Below the pieces are notes generated by a model. That model had not been told where the DNA came from and searched no databases. It saw only the letters and a list, made by a program, of their open reading frames with translations. 9,536 nucleotides of DNA from Verrucomicrobiota bacterium (GTDB taxonomy: Bacteria > Verrucomicrobiota > Verrucomicrobiia > Chthoniobacterales > JAFAMB01). The DNA is taken from contig JAFAJU010000469.1 of NCBI GenBank assembly GCA_019236035.1, positions 1 to 9,536 of the forward strand. Direction: 5' to 3'. Positions 1 to 6,825 of the stretch are shown here, piece by piece. Made by a program: the position numbers and the translations under genes. Positions within the stretch are counted from its first letter, which is position 1. Each line of letters starts with the position of its first letter.

Positions 1-1
1 C

Positions 2-1405
2 CTTTTTGGCATCGGTCTCGATGCGTATTGGCCCCAATTCCCAGGTCTTAAGGATCGACTCGAACGTCAGATACAAACTGTATATGAACGACTGAACCGC
101 CCGGGGATCGACGTGGTTAGCCTTGGTTTAGTTGACACCCCAGCGAAGGCGCTTGAAGCGGGGCATCGACTACGGCGGGAGGACGTTGATCTGGTCATGT
201 TGTACGTCACCACGTACGCCTTATCCTCAACGGTCCTGCCCGTGGTTCAACGCGCGAGGGTTCCAGTGATAGTGCTGAATCTCGCCCCAGCTCCAGCAAT
301 CGATTATGCGAGCTTCAATCGTCTGACCGACCGGAGAGCAATGACCGGCGAATGGCTGGCTTTTTGTTCAGCGTGTCCGGTCCCGGAGATTGCCAACGTC
401 TTCAAGCGAGCTGGAATTAGCTTTCACCAAGTCACCGGGGTCGTCGACGATGACCCGCAATGTTGGAACGAAATCGATGCTTGGATCGATGCAGCTTGTG
501 TCCTTGCTACCTTGTTTCACAACCGGCTCGGGCTGATGGGACATTATTACGGTGGGATGCTCGACATTTATTCAGATGTTACACAGCTTTGTGCCACGTT
601 TGGCGGGCATGCGGAGATTGTAGAAGTCGATGAGCTGGCCCAGCTACGACGTGAAGCAACCGGCAACCAGATTGGAAAACGGCTGGCAGAGTTTTGCGAA
701 AAATTCGAGATTGAACCTGACTGTGATCCTGCTGAACTCGAGCGGGCCGCCAAGACTTCGCTCGCCCTGGATCGCTTGGTCGACGACCATAAACTCGGTT
801 CCCTAGCCTACTTCTACTCAGGAACCGGAAATCAGGAGAACGAGGATGCGATGACCTCGATTATCCTTGGAAACTCACTCCTGACGGCACGCGGAATCCC
901 GGTAGCTGGTGAATATGAAATCAAAAACGCTTATGCGATGAAAATCCTAGATTGCTTCGGTGCCGGAGGAACGTTTACCGAGTACTACGCCATGGATTTC
1001 GCGGCGGATGTGATTTTGATGGGACACGACGGACCGGGTCATATCGCAATTGCCGAGGGCAAAACCAAGGTTCGTCCGTTACAGGTCTATCACGGTAAGG
1101 TCGGCAAGGGTTTATCGGTTGAAATGTCGGTCAGACATGGTCCCGTAACGCTCTTATCGGTCGTGGAAAACACCGGCGGCAAATTCAAATTCCTGGTTGC
1201 CCAAGCCGAGTCCGTCGCTGGGCCAATCCTCCAGATCGGTAACACCAATAGCAGGTACAGCTTTCCAATCGGTGCTCGCCGGTTTATCAACGAATGGAGC
1301 GCTCATGGTCCCGCTCATCATTGCGCAGTTGGCGTTGGCCATATCGCCCCAAAGATTGAGAAGCTGGGCAAGCTGTTAGGAATCGAAACGGCAAGAATCT
1401 GCTAG
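2..1405 (+). CDS. Sugar isomerase, L-arabinose/L-fucose isomerase family (5' partial)
   Basis: Probable aldose-ketose isomerase of the L-arabinose/L-fucose isomerase fold, a cytoplasmic metal-dependent enzyme. The frame is open from base 2, so 467 residues are visible and the start lies left of the window. The GTG at 113 is internal, because the sequence before it (GIGLDAYWPQFPGLK, from base 8) is a typical N-terminus of this family. Residues that match the acid/base and metal ligands of E. coli AraA by motif are E304 (GEYEIKNA), E327 (GGTFTEYYAMDF), H342 (MGHDGPGH) and H439/H440 (GPAHHCAVG). E. coli AraA is about 500 residues, so little should be missing. The family includes many uncharacterised members, so L-arabinose is a guess; L-fucose or another aldose is possible. 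It lies 160 bp upstream of a sugar ABC importer on the same strand, consistent with supplying the first catabolic step. No kinase or epimerase is visible beside it. Confidence 0.85.
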   Translation, partial: LFGIGLDAYWPQFPGLKDRLERQIQTVYERLNRPGIDVVSLGLVDTPAKALEAGHRLRREDVDLVMLYVTTYALSSTVLPVVQRARVPVIVLNLAPAPAIDYASFNRLTDRRAMTGEWLAFCSACPVPEIANVFKRAGISFHQVTGVVDDDPQCWNEIDAWIDAACVLATLFHNRLGLMGHYYGGMLDIYSDVTQLCATFGGHAEIVEVDELAQLRREATGNQIGKRLAEFCEKFEIEPDCDPAELERAAKTSLALDRLVDDHKLGSLAYFYSGTGNQENEDAMTSIILGNSLLTARGIPVAGEYEIKNAYAMKILDCFGAGGTFTEYYAMDFAADVILMGHDGPGHIAIAEGKTKVRPLQVYHGKVGKGLSVEMSVRHGPVTLLSVVENTGGKFKFLVAQAESVAGPILQIGNTNSRYSFPIGARRFINEWSAHGPAHHCAVGVGHIAPKIEKLGKLLGIETARIC

Positions 1406-1448
1406 TGTCCTGTGCCCGAAACAACATGTCTTTCGTTGCGATCAAAAT

Positions 1449-1461
1449 GGGCCGTCGGCCC
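1449..1461. repeat. Small GC hairpin abutting the REP-like element
   Basis: A perfect 5-bp inverted repeat, GGGCC/GGCCC, with a 3-nt loop lies directly before the larger inverted repeat at 1462-1549. No T-run follows on the + strand, so it is not a standard intrinsic terminator. It may be part of the same repeat unit. Confidence 0.45.
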
Positions 1462-1549
1462 GGTAGGGATGCGCTCCTGCGCGGCCGGGCGTGCGCGTTT
1501 CGCGTCCTGTGGACAGGCTACCACGGACGCGCGGGAGCGCGTCCCTACC
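1462..1549. repeat. REP-like long inverted repeat between isomerase and ABC ATPase genes
   Basis: Two 22-nt arms, 1462-1483 and 1528-1549, are inverted copies that differ at two positions. Both differences would be G-U pairs in + strand RNA, so the transcript could form an unbroken 22-bp stem. The 44-nt spacer contains further small inverted repeats: CGCG at 1494-1497 with 1501-1504, and CCTGT at 1506-1510 with ACAGG at 1513-1517. High GC, intergenic position and paired arms fit a REP/BIME-like element. Similar 'ggtaggga...gcgc' repeats are, from memory, frequent in soil Verrucomicrobiota genomes; this was not searched. In the mRNA it would sit between the isomerase stop and the ATPase start, where such stems can stabilise the upstream transcript or act as partial terminators. 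Confidence 0.75.
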
Positions 1550-1565
1550 ACGCAACGCAGTGCCT

Positions 1566-3113
1566 ATGGATGAAATCCAAAGAGTTCCCATTCTCGCGGT
1601 GCAGAACTTGAGCCGCAGATTCCCTGGCGTGCTCGCCTTGGACAATGTCAGTTTCGACATTTTGGCCGGGGAAGTGCATGCGCTAGTTGGCGAGAACGGG
1701 GCAGGTAAGTCGACCTTGATTGGAATTCTAGCCGGGGTTTATCAGCCGAGCGCGGGTCAGGTTTTGCTGGATCAAAAGCCGGCGCTCTTTCCAGACCCGC
1801 TTAGTTCGCAGCGTGCCGGGATCAGCGTGATCTTCCAGGAATTCAGTCTACTCCCACACCTAAGCGTAGCTGAAAACGTTTTCATCAGTCGCGAGCCGAG
1901 ACGTGGATTGACAGTCGATTGGGCTACAATGAACCGGCAAACTCAGGAGATTCTCCGGACACTAAACGTCGAGATTGATCCGGCGACTCTGGTCAGCGAA
2001 CTCGCAGTAGGCCAACAACAGTTGGTGGAGATCGCCCGGGCGCTTTCGGCGAAGACTCGCATAATCGTTATGGACGAGCCGACCGCTGCGCTGAATGAGC
2101 GCGAGGCGGTACGGTTGCTTGAGATTGTCCGATCGTTAGCTGCGGGCGGGGTGTCAGTCCTTTACGTCTCGCATCGTCTAGAGGAGGTTTTTTCGATCGC
2201 CGATCGAATTACCGTTTTACGCGACGGACGGCACATTGTCACCGAAGGCCGCTCCGCCATCACCGAGCAACGGGTGGTGTCGGCCATGGTTGGACGCGAA
2301 TTGGTCCATAGCACTCGGCCAAGCCGGACCGCTGGGGCCATAGTGCTGGAGACTAAAGACGTTACCGTCGATGGCGGCCTTGTCAGAAATGTCTCTTTTT
2401 CACTGCGCCGGGGCGAGGTTTTGGGGCTGGCGGGCTTGATGGGAAGTGGGTGCTCAGAGCTGATGGAAGGTCTGTACGGTTTGCGCGAAATCACCGCAGG
2501 CTCGTTCCTAATCGAAGATCGTCCAGTCCGAATCGCTAACCCTCGGTCTGCCATCCTCACGGGGGTGGGCCTTGTCCCCGAGGACCGCAAACGCCAGAGC
2601 GTATTCCCCGACCTCAGCGTGGCGCATAATCTTACTATCGGCAATCTTCCGCGCTGGTTCCGGGCATTTCCGGGTCTTCTCGACCTCGCTGGCGAACGCC
2701 GAAAAACTCTTGATTACAAGCGCCAACTTAATATTCGCTTTACCCGTCCGGAACAGCGCATTAGTGGGCTCAGTGGCGGCAACCAGCAGAAGGTGATTCT
2801 GGCACGAGCTTTGGCCGGGAATTGCCGGCTGCTGCTGCTGGCCGAACCCACGCGAGGTATTGACGTCGGAGCCAAGGCCGAAATCTATGCTCTGATCGAT
2901 CGCCTTGTGCAAAAGGGAATCGCCGTCATCCTCCAAACCTCAGAACTGCCCGAGCTCATTCGGCTCGCTGACCGCTGCATCGTGTTCGTGGCCGGCGAAC
3001 CTCGCGGCGAACTCTGTGGAGCCGAGATAACGCAAGAAGCCGTGATGTCGTTGGCCACAGGGTTGTCGCATCGCGTAACCGTCGACTCCGCAAGCCTAAG
3101 AAGCATCCAATGA
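1566..3113 (+). CDS. Sugar ABC importer, fused double ATPase (RbsA/MglA/XylG type)
   Basis: Cytoplasmic ATPase powering a CUT2 (ribose/galactose-type) sugar importer; 515 residues, the usual length for two fused nucleotide-binding domains. Domain 1 is canonical: Walker A GENGAGKST (42-50), signature LAVGQQQ (146-152), Walker B IIVMDEP (166-172, D170/E171) and H-loop H203. Domain 2 has the degenerate P-loop typical of this family (GLMGSGCSEL, 290-299, no GKS/T) and a good signature LSGGNQQ (402-408). Its Walker B is LLLLAEPTRGID, with A426 where aspartate is normal. I chose ATG 1566 (MDEIQRVPIL) because the longer frame back to GTG 1491 would translate the REP-like repeat and gives an arginine/proline-rich tail unlike the family. 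No Shine-Dalgarno is evident before it. Its stop overlaps the next start as ATGA, so translation is probably coupled to permease 1. The exact sugar cannot be read from the ATPase. Confidence 0.95.
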   Translation: MDEIQRVPILAVQNLSRRFPGVLALDNVSFDILAGEVHALVGENGAGKSTLIGILAGVYQPSAGQVLLDQKPALFPDPLSSQRAGISVIFQEFSLLPHLSVAENVFISREPRRGLTVDWATMNRQTQEILRTLNVEIDPATLVSELAVGQQQLVEIARALSAKTRIIVMDEPTAALNEREAVRLLEIVRSLAAGGVSVLYVSHRLEEVFSIADRITVLRDGRHIVTEGRSAITEQRVVSAMVGRELVHSTRPSRTAGAIVLETKDVTVDGGLVRNVSFSLRRGEVLGLAGLMGSGCSELMEGLYGLREITAGSFLIEDRPVRIANPRSAILTGVGLVPEDRKRQSVFPDLSVAHNLTIGNLPRWFRAFPGLLDLAGERRKTLDYKRQLNIRFTRPEQRISGLSGGNQQKVILARALAGNCRLLLLAEPTRGIDVGAKAEIYALIDRLVQKGIAVILQTSELPELIRLADRCIVFVAGEPRGELCGAEITQEAVMSLATGLSHRVTVDSASLRSIQ

Positions 3114-4063
3114 ATGCCAGAAAGCCTCGCAGGCACCGCGTAGCGTCGTCCCAGGTGGGATTGATGTTGCTGATGGTCGCTGGGGTATTTGCGGTTTTGT
3201 CGCCCCGGTTTCTTACTCCCGGAAATCTATTGAACGTTTGCACTAGCGCGAGCGTCGTAGCCATCGTCGGATTGGGCATGACTCTTGCCATCGCAAGCGG
3301 CAACTTCGATCTTTCGGTCGGATCGACGGCCGCGTTCGCCGGCTGTGTGACCGTGAGTCTGGTCCAGCAAATCGGCGTGGCTTTGGCAATCCTGGCGGGT
3401 CTGGCCACCGGCGCTGCCGTTGGGCTGATCAATGGCCTGATCGTAACCGAGTTGGGTGTACCCGCATTCATTGCCACGCTGGGGATGCTAACGATCGTGC
3501 GCGGTGCCGCCCTTATCTATACCGGCGGCCGGGATATCTATTTGTACGGTCAGACTCAATACAAAATTTTGTCGAGTGGACTCACACCGGTTCTGTTGGC
3601 GCTGGCCCTGGCATTTGTCCTTTGGTTTGTTCTTCAACATACTCGTTTTGGCCGGCATATCCTCGCCACGGGCAGCAACGCGATGTCGGCCCGCCGAGTC
3701 GGAGTTCGCACCTCGCTCGTACTGCTGGGCGTATTCTCGATCGTCGGTGCTACGGCCGCCTTATCAGGCCTGATTCTGAGCGCTCAGGTCTTGACCGGAA
3801 ACGGTCGTCTCGCAACCGGGCTGGAACTCTCCGCGATTGCGGTGGTTGTCCTGGGTGGAACACCGCTGACGGGCGGCCAGGCCTCAATCGCGGGCACCCT
3901 GCAAGGCAGCGTCTTGGTGGCCGTGATAAACAACGGACTGAATCTCCTGAACGTCTCGATATTCTATCAAAACGTGACTCTTGGACTGCTTCTGCTCGGC
4001 ACTATCGCTCTGGAAGCCCTGCGGACCGATCGTCGGAGAACCAAGCAGCTCACTACCCGTTAA
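3110..4063 (+). CDS. Sugar ABC importer permease 1 (RbsC-like, BPD_transp_2 family)
   Basis: Inner-membrane channel subunit of a CUT2 sugar importer; 317 residues, normal for RbsC-like permeases. It is strongly hydrophobic throughout, with a short basic N-terminus (MNARKPRRHR) before the first membrane segment (about 17-36). Family motifs are visible: GNFDLSVGS at 64-72 (commonly GGIDLSVGS), the cytoplasmic loop RFGRHILATGSN from about 179 that faces the ATPase, and VVLGGTPLTGG around 246-256. The start overlaps the ATPase stop by four bases (ATGA), a classic sign of translational coupling. A second, different permease follows 12 bp downstream, so the channel is probably a heterodimer. The basic, polar C-terminal tail (RTDRRRTKQLTTR) is cytoplasmic by the positive-inside rule. 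Confidence 0.93.
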   Translation: MNARKPRRHRVASSQVGLMLLMVAGVFAVLSPRFLTPGNLLNVCTSASVVAIVGLGMTLAIASGNFDLSVGSTAAFAGCVTVSLVQQIGVALAILAGLATGAAVGLINGLIVTELGVPAFIATLGMLTIVRGAALIYTGGRDIYLYGQTQYKILSSGLTPVLLALALAFVLWFVLQHTRFGRHILATGSNAMSARRVGVRTSLVLLGVFSIVGATAALSGLILSAQVLTGNGRLATGLELSAIAVVVLGGTPLTGGQASIAGTLQGSVLVAVINNGLNLLNVSIFYQNVTLGLLLLGTIALEALRTDRRRTKQLTTR

Positions 4064-4075
4064 CCACTGACAACC

Positions 4076-5125
4076 TTGAGAATCCTGCAGACACACAAGT
4101 CCAGAATTCCTGACGCGCCTGCGACGGGTAGCTCAATCAACCAGGTCGATTGGGATCTTCTCTGGGAGCGATTCGGGACTGCCGTCGTAACCATTACCAT
4201 CTGGCTGATTGCGGGTCTCAGTACGCCTCGTTTTGCTAACGTGGATAACTTCGTCAGTGTTCTGCGCCAAAGTGCGTTTGTTGGTGTCTCAGCGGTCGGC
4301 ATGACGTTCGCGATCATCGCCGGGACGTTTGACTTATCGGTAGGTTCGACCCAAGCGCTTTGCGCTTGGGGAGCCGTATCCGTTGCGAAGGTTGCTGGGG
4401 TATTTCCGGCGTTTGTGACGGCGGTAGCCCTCGGCGGCGTGATCGGCTTATGCAACGGCTCTCTGGTGGCCCTCGTTCGGATCCCAGCGTTCATCGCGAC
4501 TCTCGGGACAATGTTTTTGGTTAATGGGTTAACGTACATTCTTACGAACGGCCAAACCGCTCGCTTCAGCGGAAAACCCTTTGTCTGGTGGGGCAACGCC
4601 CAGGTCATGAGCCTACCGGTACCCTTTGTAGTGTTCCTCGGCTGCGCTCTGCTGGGTGCGGCGATCCTTCATCGCACGTCGTTCGGCCGGTTCATATACG
4701 CGATTGGATGCAGCCGTGAAGCGGCAAATGTGGCCGGCGTTCCGGTCGCAAAGACCACAATCTTAGTATTCATCGTTGTGGGTCTTTTCACCGGGCTCGG
4801 AGCAGCGCTACTCGGAGCGCGGCTGTACTCGGCTGGGCCCGGGCTCGAGCCCGGCTTCGAGCTGAACGTCATTGCGACCGTTGTCCTGGGTGGCACCCGC
4901 CTCGCCGGCGGCCGCGGCAGTATGCTTGGCACCGTTGCCGCTGCAATCCTTTTTGCGACATTAGCCAATGTGCTAAATCTCAGCCACGTGGACGCGTTCG
5001 TTCAGCGGGTCGTCGTTGGCTTCGTCCTGCTCTTAGCTCTTTCGGTTGAAGGTGTCCGTCAACGCCTTGCTGAATATTGGAGCAAGCGAGCTGCGCGGAT
5101 CCCGCAATCCTCTCAACCTCTATGA
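4076..5125 (+). CDS. Sugar ABC importer permease 2 (RbsC-like, BPD_transp_2 family)
   Basis: Second membrane subunit of the same importer; 349 residues, with a hydrophilic N-terminal stretch of about 35 residues before the first membrane segment. It is a paralogue of permease 1, sharing GTFDLSVGS (83-91), the RFGRFIYAIGCSREAANVAGV loop region near 201-220, and VVLGGTRLAGG (about 269-279). The start is taken as TTG 4076. An in-frame stop at 4061 limits any upstream start, and the next ATG in frame would fall inside the conserved membrane region (VGMTFAI). No Shine-Dalgarno is visible, so translation may depend on ribosomes finishing permease 1 only 12 bp upstream. Two permeases with one fused ATPase recalls the E. 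coli furanose importer YtfQRT-YjfF; that comparison is by layout, not by substrate evidence. Confidence 0.92.
   Translation: MRILQTHKSRIPDAPATGSSINQVDWDLLWERFGTAVVTITIWLIAGLSTPRFANVDNFVSVLRQSAFVGVSAVGMTFAIIAGTFDLSVGSTQALCAWGAVSVAKVAGVFPAFVTAVALGGVIGLCNGSLVALVRIPAFIATLGTMFLVNGLTYILTNGQTARFSGKPFVWWGNAQVMSLPVPFVVFLGCALLGAAILHRTSFGRFIYAIGCSREAANVAGVPVAKTTILVFIVVGLFTGLGAALLGARLYSAGPGLEPGFELNVIATVVLGGTRLAGGRGSMLGTVAAAILFATLANVLNLSHVDAFVQRVVVGFVLLLALSVEGVRQRLAEYWSKRAARIPQSSQPL
4350..4370. repeat. Perfect hairpin inside the permease 2 gene
   Basis: A perfect 9-bp inverted repeat (4350-4358 with 4362-4370, arm CCCAAGCGC) has a 3-nt TTT loop. It lies in codons for ST-Q-A-L-C-A-W-G, just after the DLSVGS motif. 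No T-run follows, so it is unlikely to be a terminator. It may be chance. Confidence 0.5.
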
Positions 5126-5159
5126 GGAGACCAGCTCTGAATTTTTGAAAACTAACGCA

Positions 5160-5180
5160 GCGAGCCTGCTCGCGGTTTTT
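5160..5180 (+). terminator. Terminator-like hairpin between permease 2 and binding-protein genes
   Basis: GCGAG (5160-5164) pairs with CTCGC (5169-5173) across a CCTG loop and is followed by GG and five T (5176-5180). The form is that of a short intrinsic terminator. It lies 35 bp after the permease 2 stop and 40 bp before the binding-protein ATG. The stem is only 5 bp, so it is probably leaky or acts as an RNA-stability element that sets a different mRNA level for the binding protein. Confidence 0.5.
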
Positions 5181-5220
5181 AATCAGTCGCCCCGATAACC
5201 CCAAAACCTAACCCCCAAAA
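5181..5220 (+). promoter_or_regulatory. C-rich leader of the binding-protein gene, no Shine-Dalgarno
   Basis: The bases just before ATG 5221 hold C-runs at 5190-5193, 5199-5202, 5207-5208 and 5212-5216, separated by A-rich spacers, with the imperfect direct repeat AACCCCAAAA / ACCCCCAAAA. There is no purine-rich Shine-Dalgarno. Three runs of four or five G on the minus strand could in principle form G-rich structure. The function is unknown; the leader stands out because the following gene product is usually the most abundant part of such an importer. Confidence 0.4.
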
Positions 5221-6204
5221 ATGAAACACGTGCTTAGAACATCAAAACTACTGTTGTCGGTCACTGCCTTGACCGTTGTCACGGTGATCTCCCTAACCCA
5301 GAGCTCGGTTGCCGAGGGCTCCGCCAAGAAGAAAATCGGATTCTCCGTTTACGACATGCAATACGGTTTCTTCCAGGAAATGGAAAAAGGTACCCGAGAG
5401 GCTTCCCAGGCTGCTGGCTACGACTATGTGCTTGTCGATCAGAAGAGCAGCGAGTCGACAATGGTGTCCGCCACTCAGGACCTGATTAACCAAGGGATCA
5501 GCGCACTCATTATCTCGCCGTTTAAGCCTGACGCGTTAGGCCCAATTGTTGACGCAGCCAAGGAAAAGAAGATTCCCGTGGTCATCGACGACATTGGTGG
5601 TGGCGGCACGGATTACGACGTAATCGTGATCTCTGATAACGAGAAAGGCGGCGTCCTCGCTGCGGACTACATCGATTCTGTTTTGCGGTCGCGCCCGAAC
5701 AACAGCAAGAAAGTGGCGTCGATCACCTGCGAACCAAGCGCCGTCTACGCCGCCCGCCGCAATGCGGGATTCGAGACACGAATTAAGGAGCTGGGGTACC
5801 AAGTGGTCACAACCCTCTCCGGCAACAGCCGGCAGGAAGAGGGCTACCGCGTAACCAAAGATATCCTGTCCGCTCATCCCGACGTTGCGGCAATCTTCTC
5901 CGGTAACGATCCGATGGCCGTTGGGGCTGCCCAAGCAGTTGCGGACTCTGGCAAAAGCGGAGTAAAAGATGTGTTGATCGTCGGGTTCAACGCCGATGAA
6001 ATCGCCCTACAGGCGATCAAAGCCGGTCAGATGGGCGCCACCGTCCAACAGGTGCCCCGCGAAATGGGCAAAATGACAGTCGACCTGGCCACTAAGTTGA
6101 TGAAGGGAGAAAAACCTGACTACAGCAACGCAGCCAACCGGGAAGTCTATGTCCCGGTCAACCTCATCACCGCTAAGGAAGCCGACGCTCTGCTCAAGAA
6201 ATAG
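5221..6204 (+). CDS. Periplasmic sugar-binding protein of ABC importer (RbsB-like, Peripla_BP_4)
   Basis: Exported solute-binding protein that delivers sugar to the two permeases; 327 residues. A Sec signal peptide is plain: basic MKHVLRTSK, hydrophobic core about 10-25, probable cleavage after SVA31. There is no lipobox cysteine, so it should be a soluble periplasmic protein. The mature part begins KKIGFSVYDMQYGFFQ, as in ribose-binding relatives. Residues matching RbsB sugar contacts by motif are R179/R180 (AARRNAGF), N229/D230 (SGNDPMA) and Q277 (ATVQQVP). The position that is aspartate in RbsB (VGFD) is N257 here (VGFNAD), so the ligand may not be D-ribose. It is last in the operon after a short hairpin, as RbsB follows RbsA and RbsC in E. 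coli. It ends 15 bp before the end of a convergent gene. ATG 5221 is chosen because it gives a well-formed signal peptide. Confidence 0.95.
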   Translation: MKHVLRTSKLLLSVTALTVVTVISLTQSSVAEGSAKKKIGFSVYDMQYGFFQEMEKGTREASQAAGYDYVLVDQKSSESTMVSATQDLINQGISALIISPFKPDALGPIVDAAKEKKIPVVIDDIGGGGTDYDVIVISDNEKGGVLAADYIDSVLRSRPNNSKKVASITCEPSAVYAARRNAGFETRIKELGYQVVTTLSGNSRQEEGYRVTKDILSAHPDVAAIFSGNDPMAVGAAQAVADSGKSGVKDVLIVGFNADEIALQAIKAGQMGATVQQVPREMGKMTVDLATKLMKGEKPDYSNAANREVYVPVNLITAKEADALLKK

Positions 6205-6219
6205 CTGGCGACTTACTCC

Positions 6220-6699
6220 TCAGCTCACCGCTTTCCTCACGAGCGCGGCGATCATTGTCTCCTCGGCGGCGGTCAGCTCCTTTAGTGCGAAGGCGACTGG
6301 CCACACGTGGCCTTCGTCGAGGTTCGCCTTGTCGCTGAAGCCGAGCGTCGCGTACCTCGACTTGAACTTCTGCGCGCTTTGGAAGAAGCAAACAACATTG
6401 CCGTACTTGGCATAAGCGGGCATCCCGTACCAGGTTTTCGGCGAGAGGGCTGGCGCGTTGGCTTTCATGATCGCATGGAGCCGCTCGCCCATGGCGCGAT
6501 CCGGCTCCGGCAGCGCGGCGATCTTCGCGAGCACGGCGCTTTCCCCATCCGCCTTGTCCGTGCGCCGGGCGTCCGCATTCCGCTCTTGGAGATACTCCCT
6601 CATCGCGGCTCGTTCCTCGTCCGTGAATCCTTTGGACTTCTTTCCGGTCGCGGTGGCGCTCTTTTGGGACTTCTGCGTACTATTCTTTGCAGGTTTCAT
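6220..6699 (-). CDS. DUF1801 (YdhG-like) domain protein
   Basis: Small cytoplasmic protein of 159 residues. The first 25 residues are Lys/Ser/Thr-rich and probably disordered (MKPAKNSTQKSQKSATATGK). They are followed by a charged helix (EERAAMREYLQERNADAR) and a C-terminal DUF1801 domain from about residue 55. Family-like features include the ALPEPDRAMGERLHAIMKANAPALSPKTWYGMPAYAK segment, the aromatic CFFQSAQKFKSRYATLGF strand region and a final helix (LTAAEETMIAALVRKA). DUF1801 includes B. subtilis YdhG-type proteins described as frataxin-like iron chaperones, but that role cannot be assumed here. It is convergent with the sugar-binding gene, 15 bp between stops. The start ATG 6699-6697 overlaps the stop of a four-codon upstream reading frame (6710-6696, MKTL), so a short leader peptide is possible though unproven. 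It appears to be a single-gene unit unrelated to sugar uptake. Confidence 0.85.
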   Translation of the reverse strand: MKPAKNSTQKSQKSATATGKKSKGFTDEERAAMREYLQERNADARRTDKADGESAVLAKIAALPEPDRAMGERLHAIMKANAPALSPKTWYGMPAYAKYGNVVCFFQSAQKFKSRYATLGFSDKANLDEGHVWPVAFALKELTAAEETMIAALVRKAVS

Positions 6700-6802
6700 A
6701 GTGTTTTCATTTCCAGGGATGTCGTGTGAAGACGTACAAGTCGCAAAAGCCGGAAATTGAGTACTATTTGTAGGGGATTCTGAACCGCGGTGTTGTCGAC
6801 GT

Positions 6803-6825
6803 TCACTGTGTCTGGCTCACAGTGA
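6803..6825 (-). repeat. Perfect inverted repeat over the stop codon of the exported SnoaL-like gene
   Basis: TCACTGTG (6803-6810) and CACAGTGA (6818-6825) form a perfect 8-bp stem with a 7-nt loop. The TGA stop of the minus-strand gene is inside the arm at 6803-6805. No T-run follows on the minus strand, so it is not a standard intrinsic terminator. It could still protect the 3' end of the mRNA. Confidence 0.5.

Noticed and set aside
113..115. GTG as the start of the isomerase gene
   Set aside because: The frame is open to base 2 and the upstream translation is family-typical (GIGLDAYWPQFPGLK), so the gene is cut by the window edge and GTG 113 is internal.
1491..1565. N-terminal extension of the ABC ATPase from GTG 1491
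   Set aside because: It would translate the right half of the REP-like repeat and adds 25 arginine/proline-rich residues foreign to the family; ATG 1566 gives the normal N-terminus.
2162..2644. 160-residue minus-strand open frame
   Set aside because: It lies wholly inside the well-supported ABC ATPase gene and shows no recognisable protein features, so it is an antisense shadow.
4839..4854. 16-bp perfect palindrome CCGGGCTCGAGCCCGG in the permease 2 gene
   Set aside because: It encodes ordinary permease sequence (PGLEPG) and, in GC-rich coding DNA, is most simply chance; no supporting context.
6205..6219. Terminator between the convergent binding-protein and DUF1801 genes
   Set aside because: The 15-bp gap contains no hairpin or T-run that I can support.
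6307..6729. 140-residue plus-strand open frame
   Set aside because: It is antisense to the DUF1801 gene and has the arginine-rich composition of a shadow frame.
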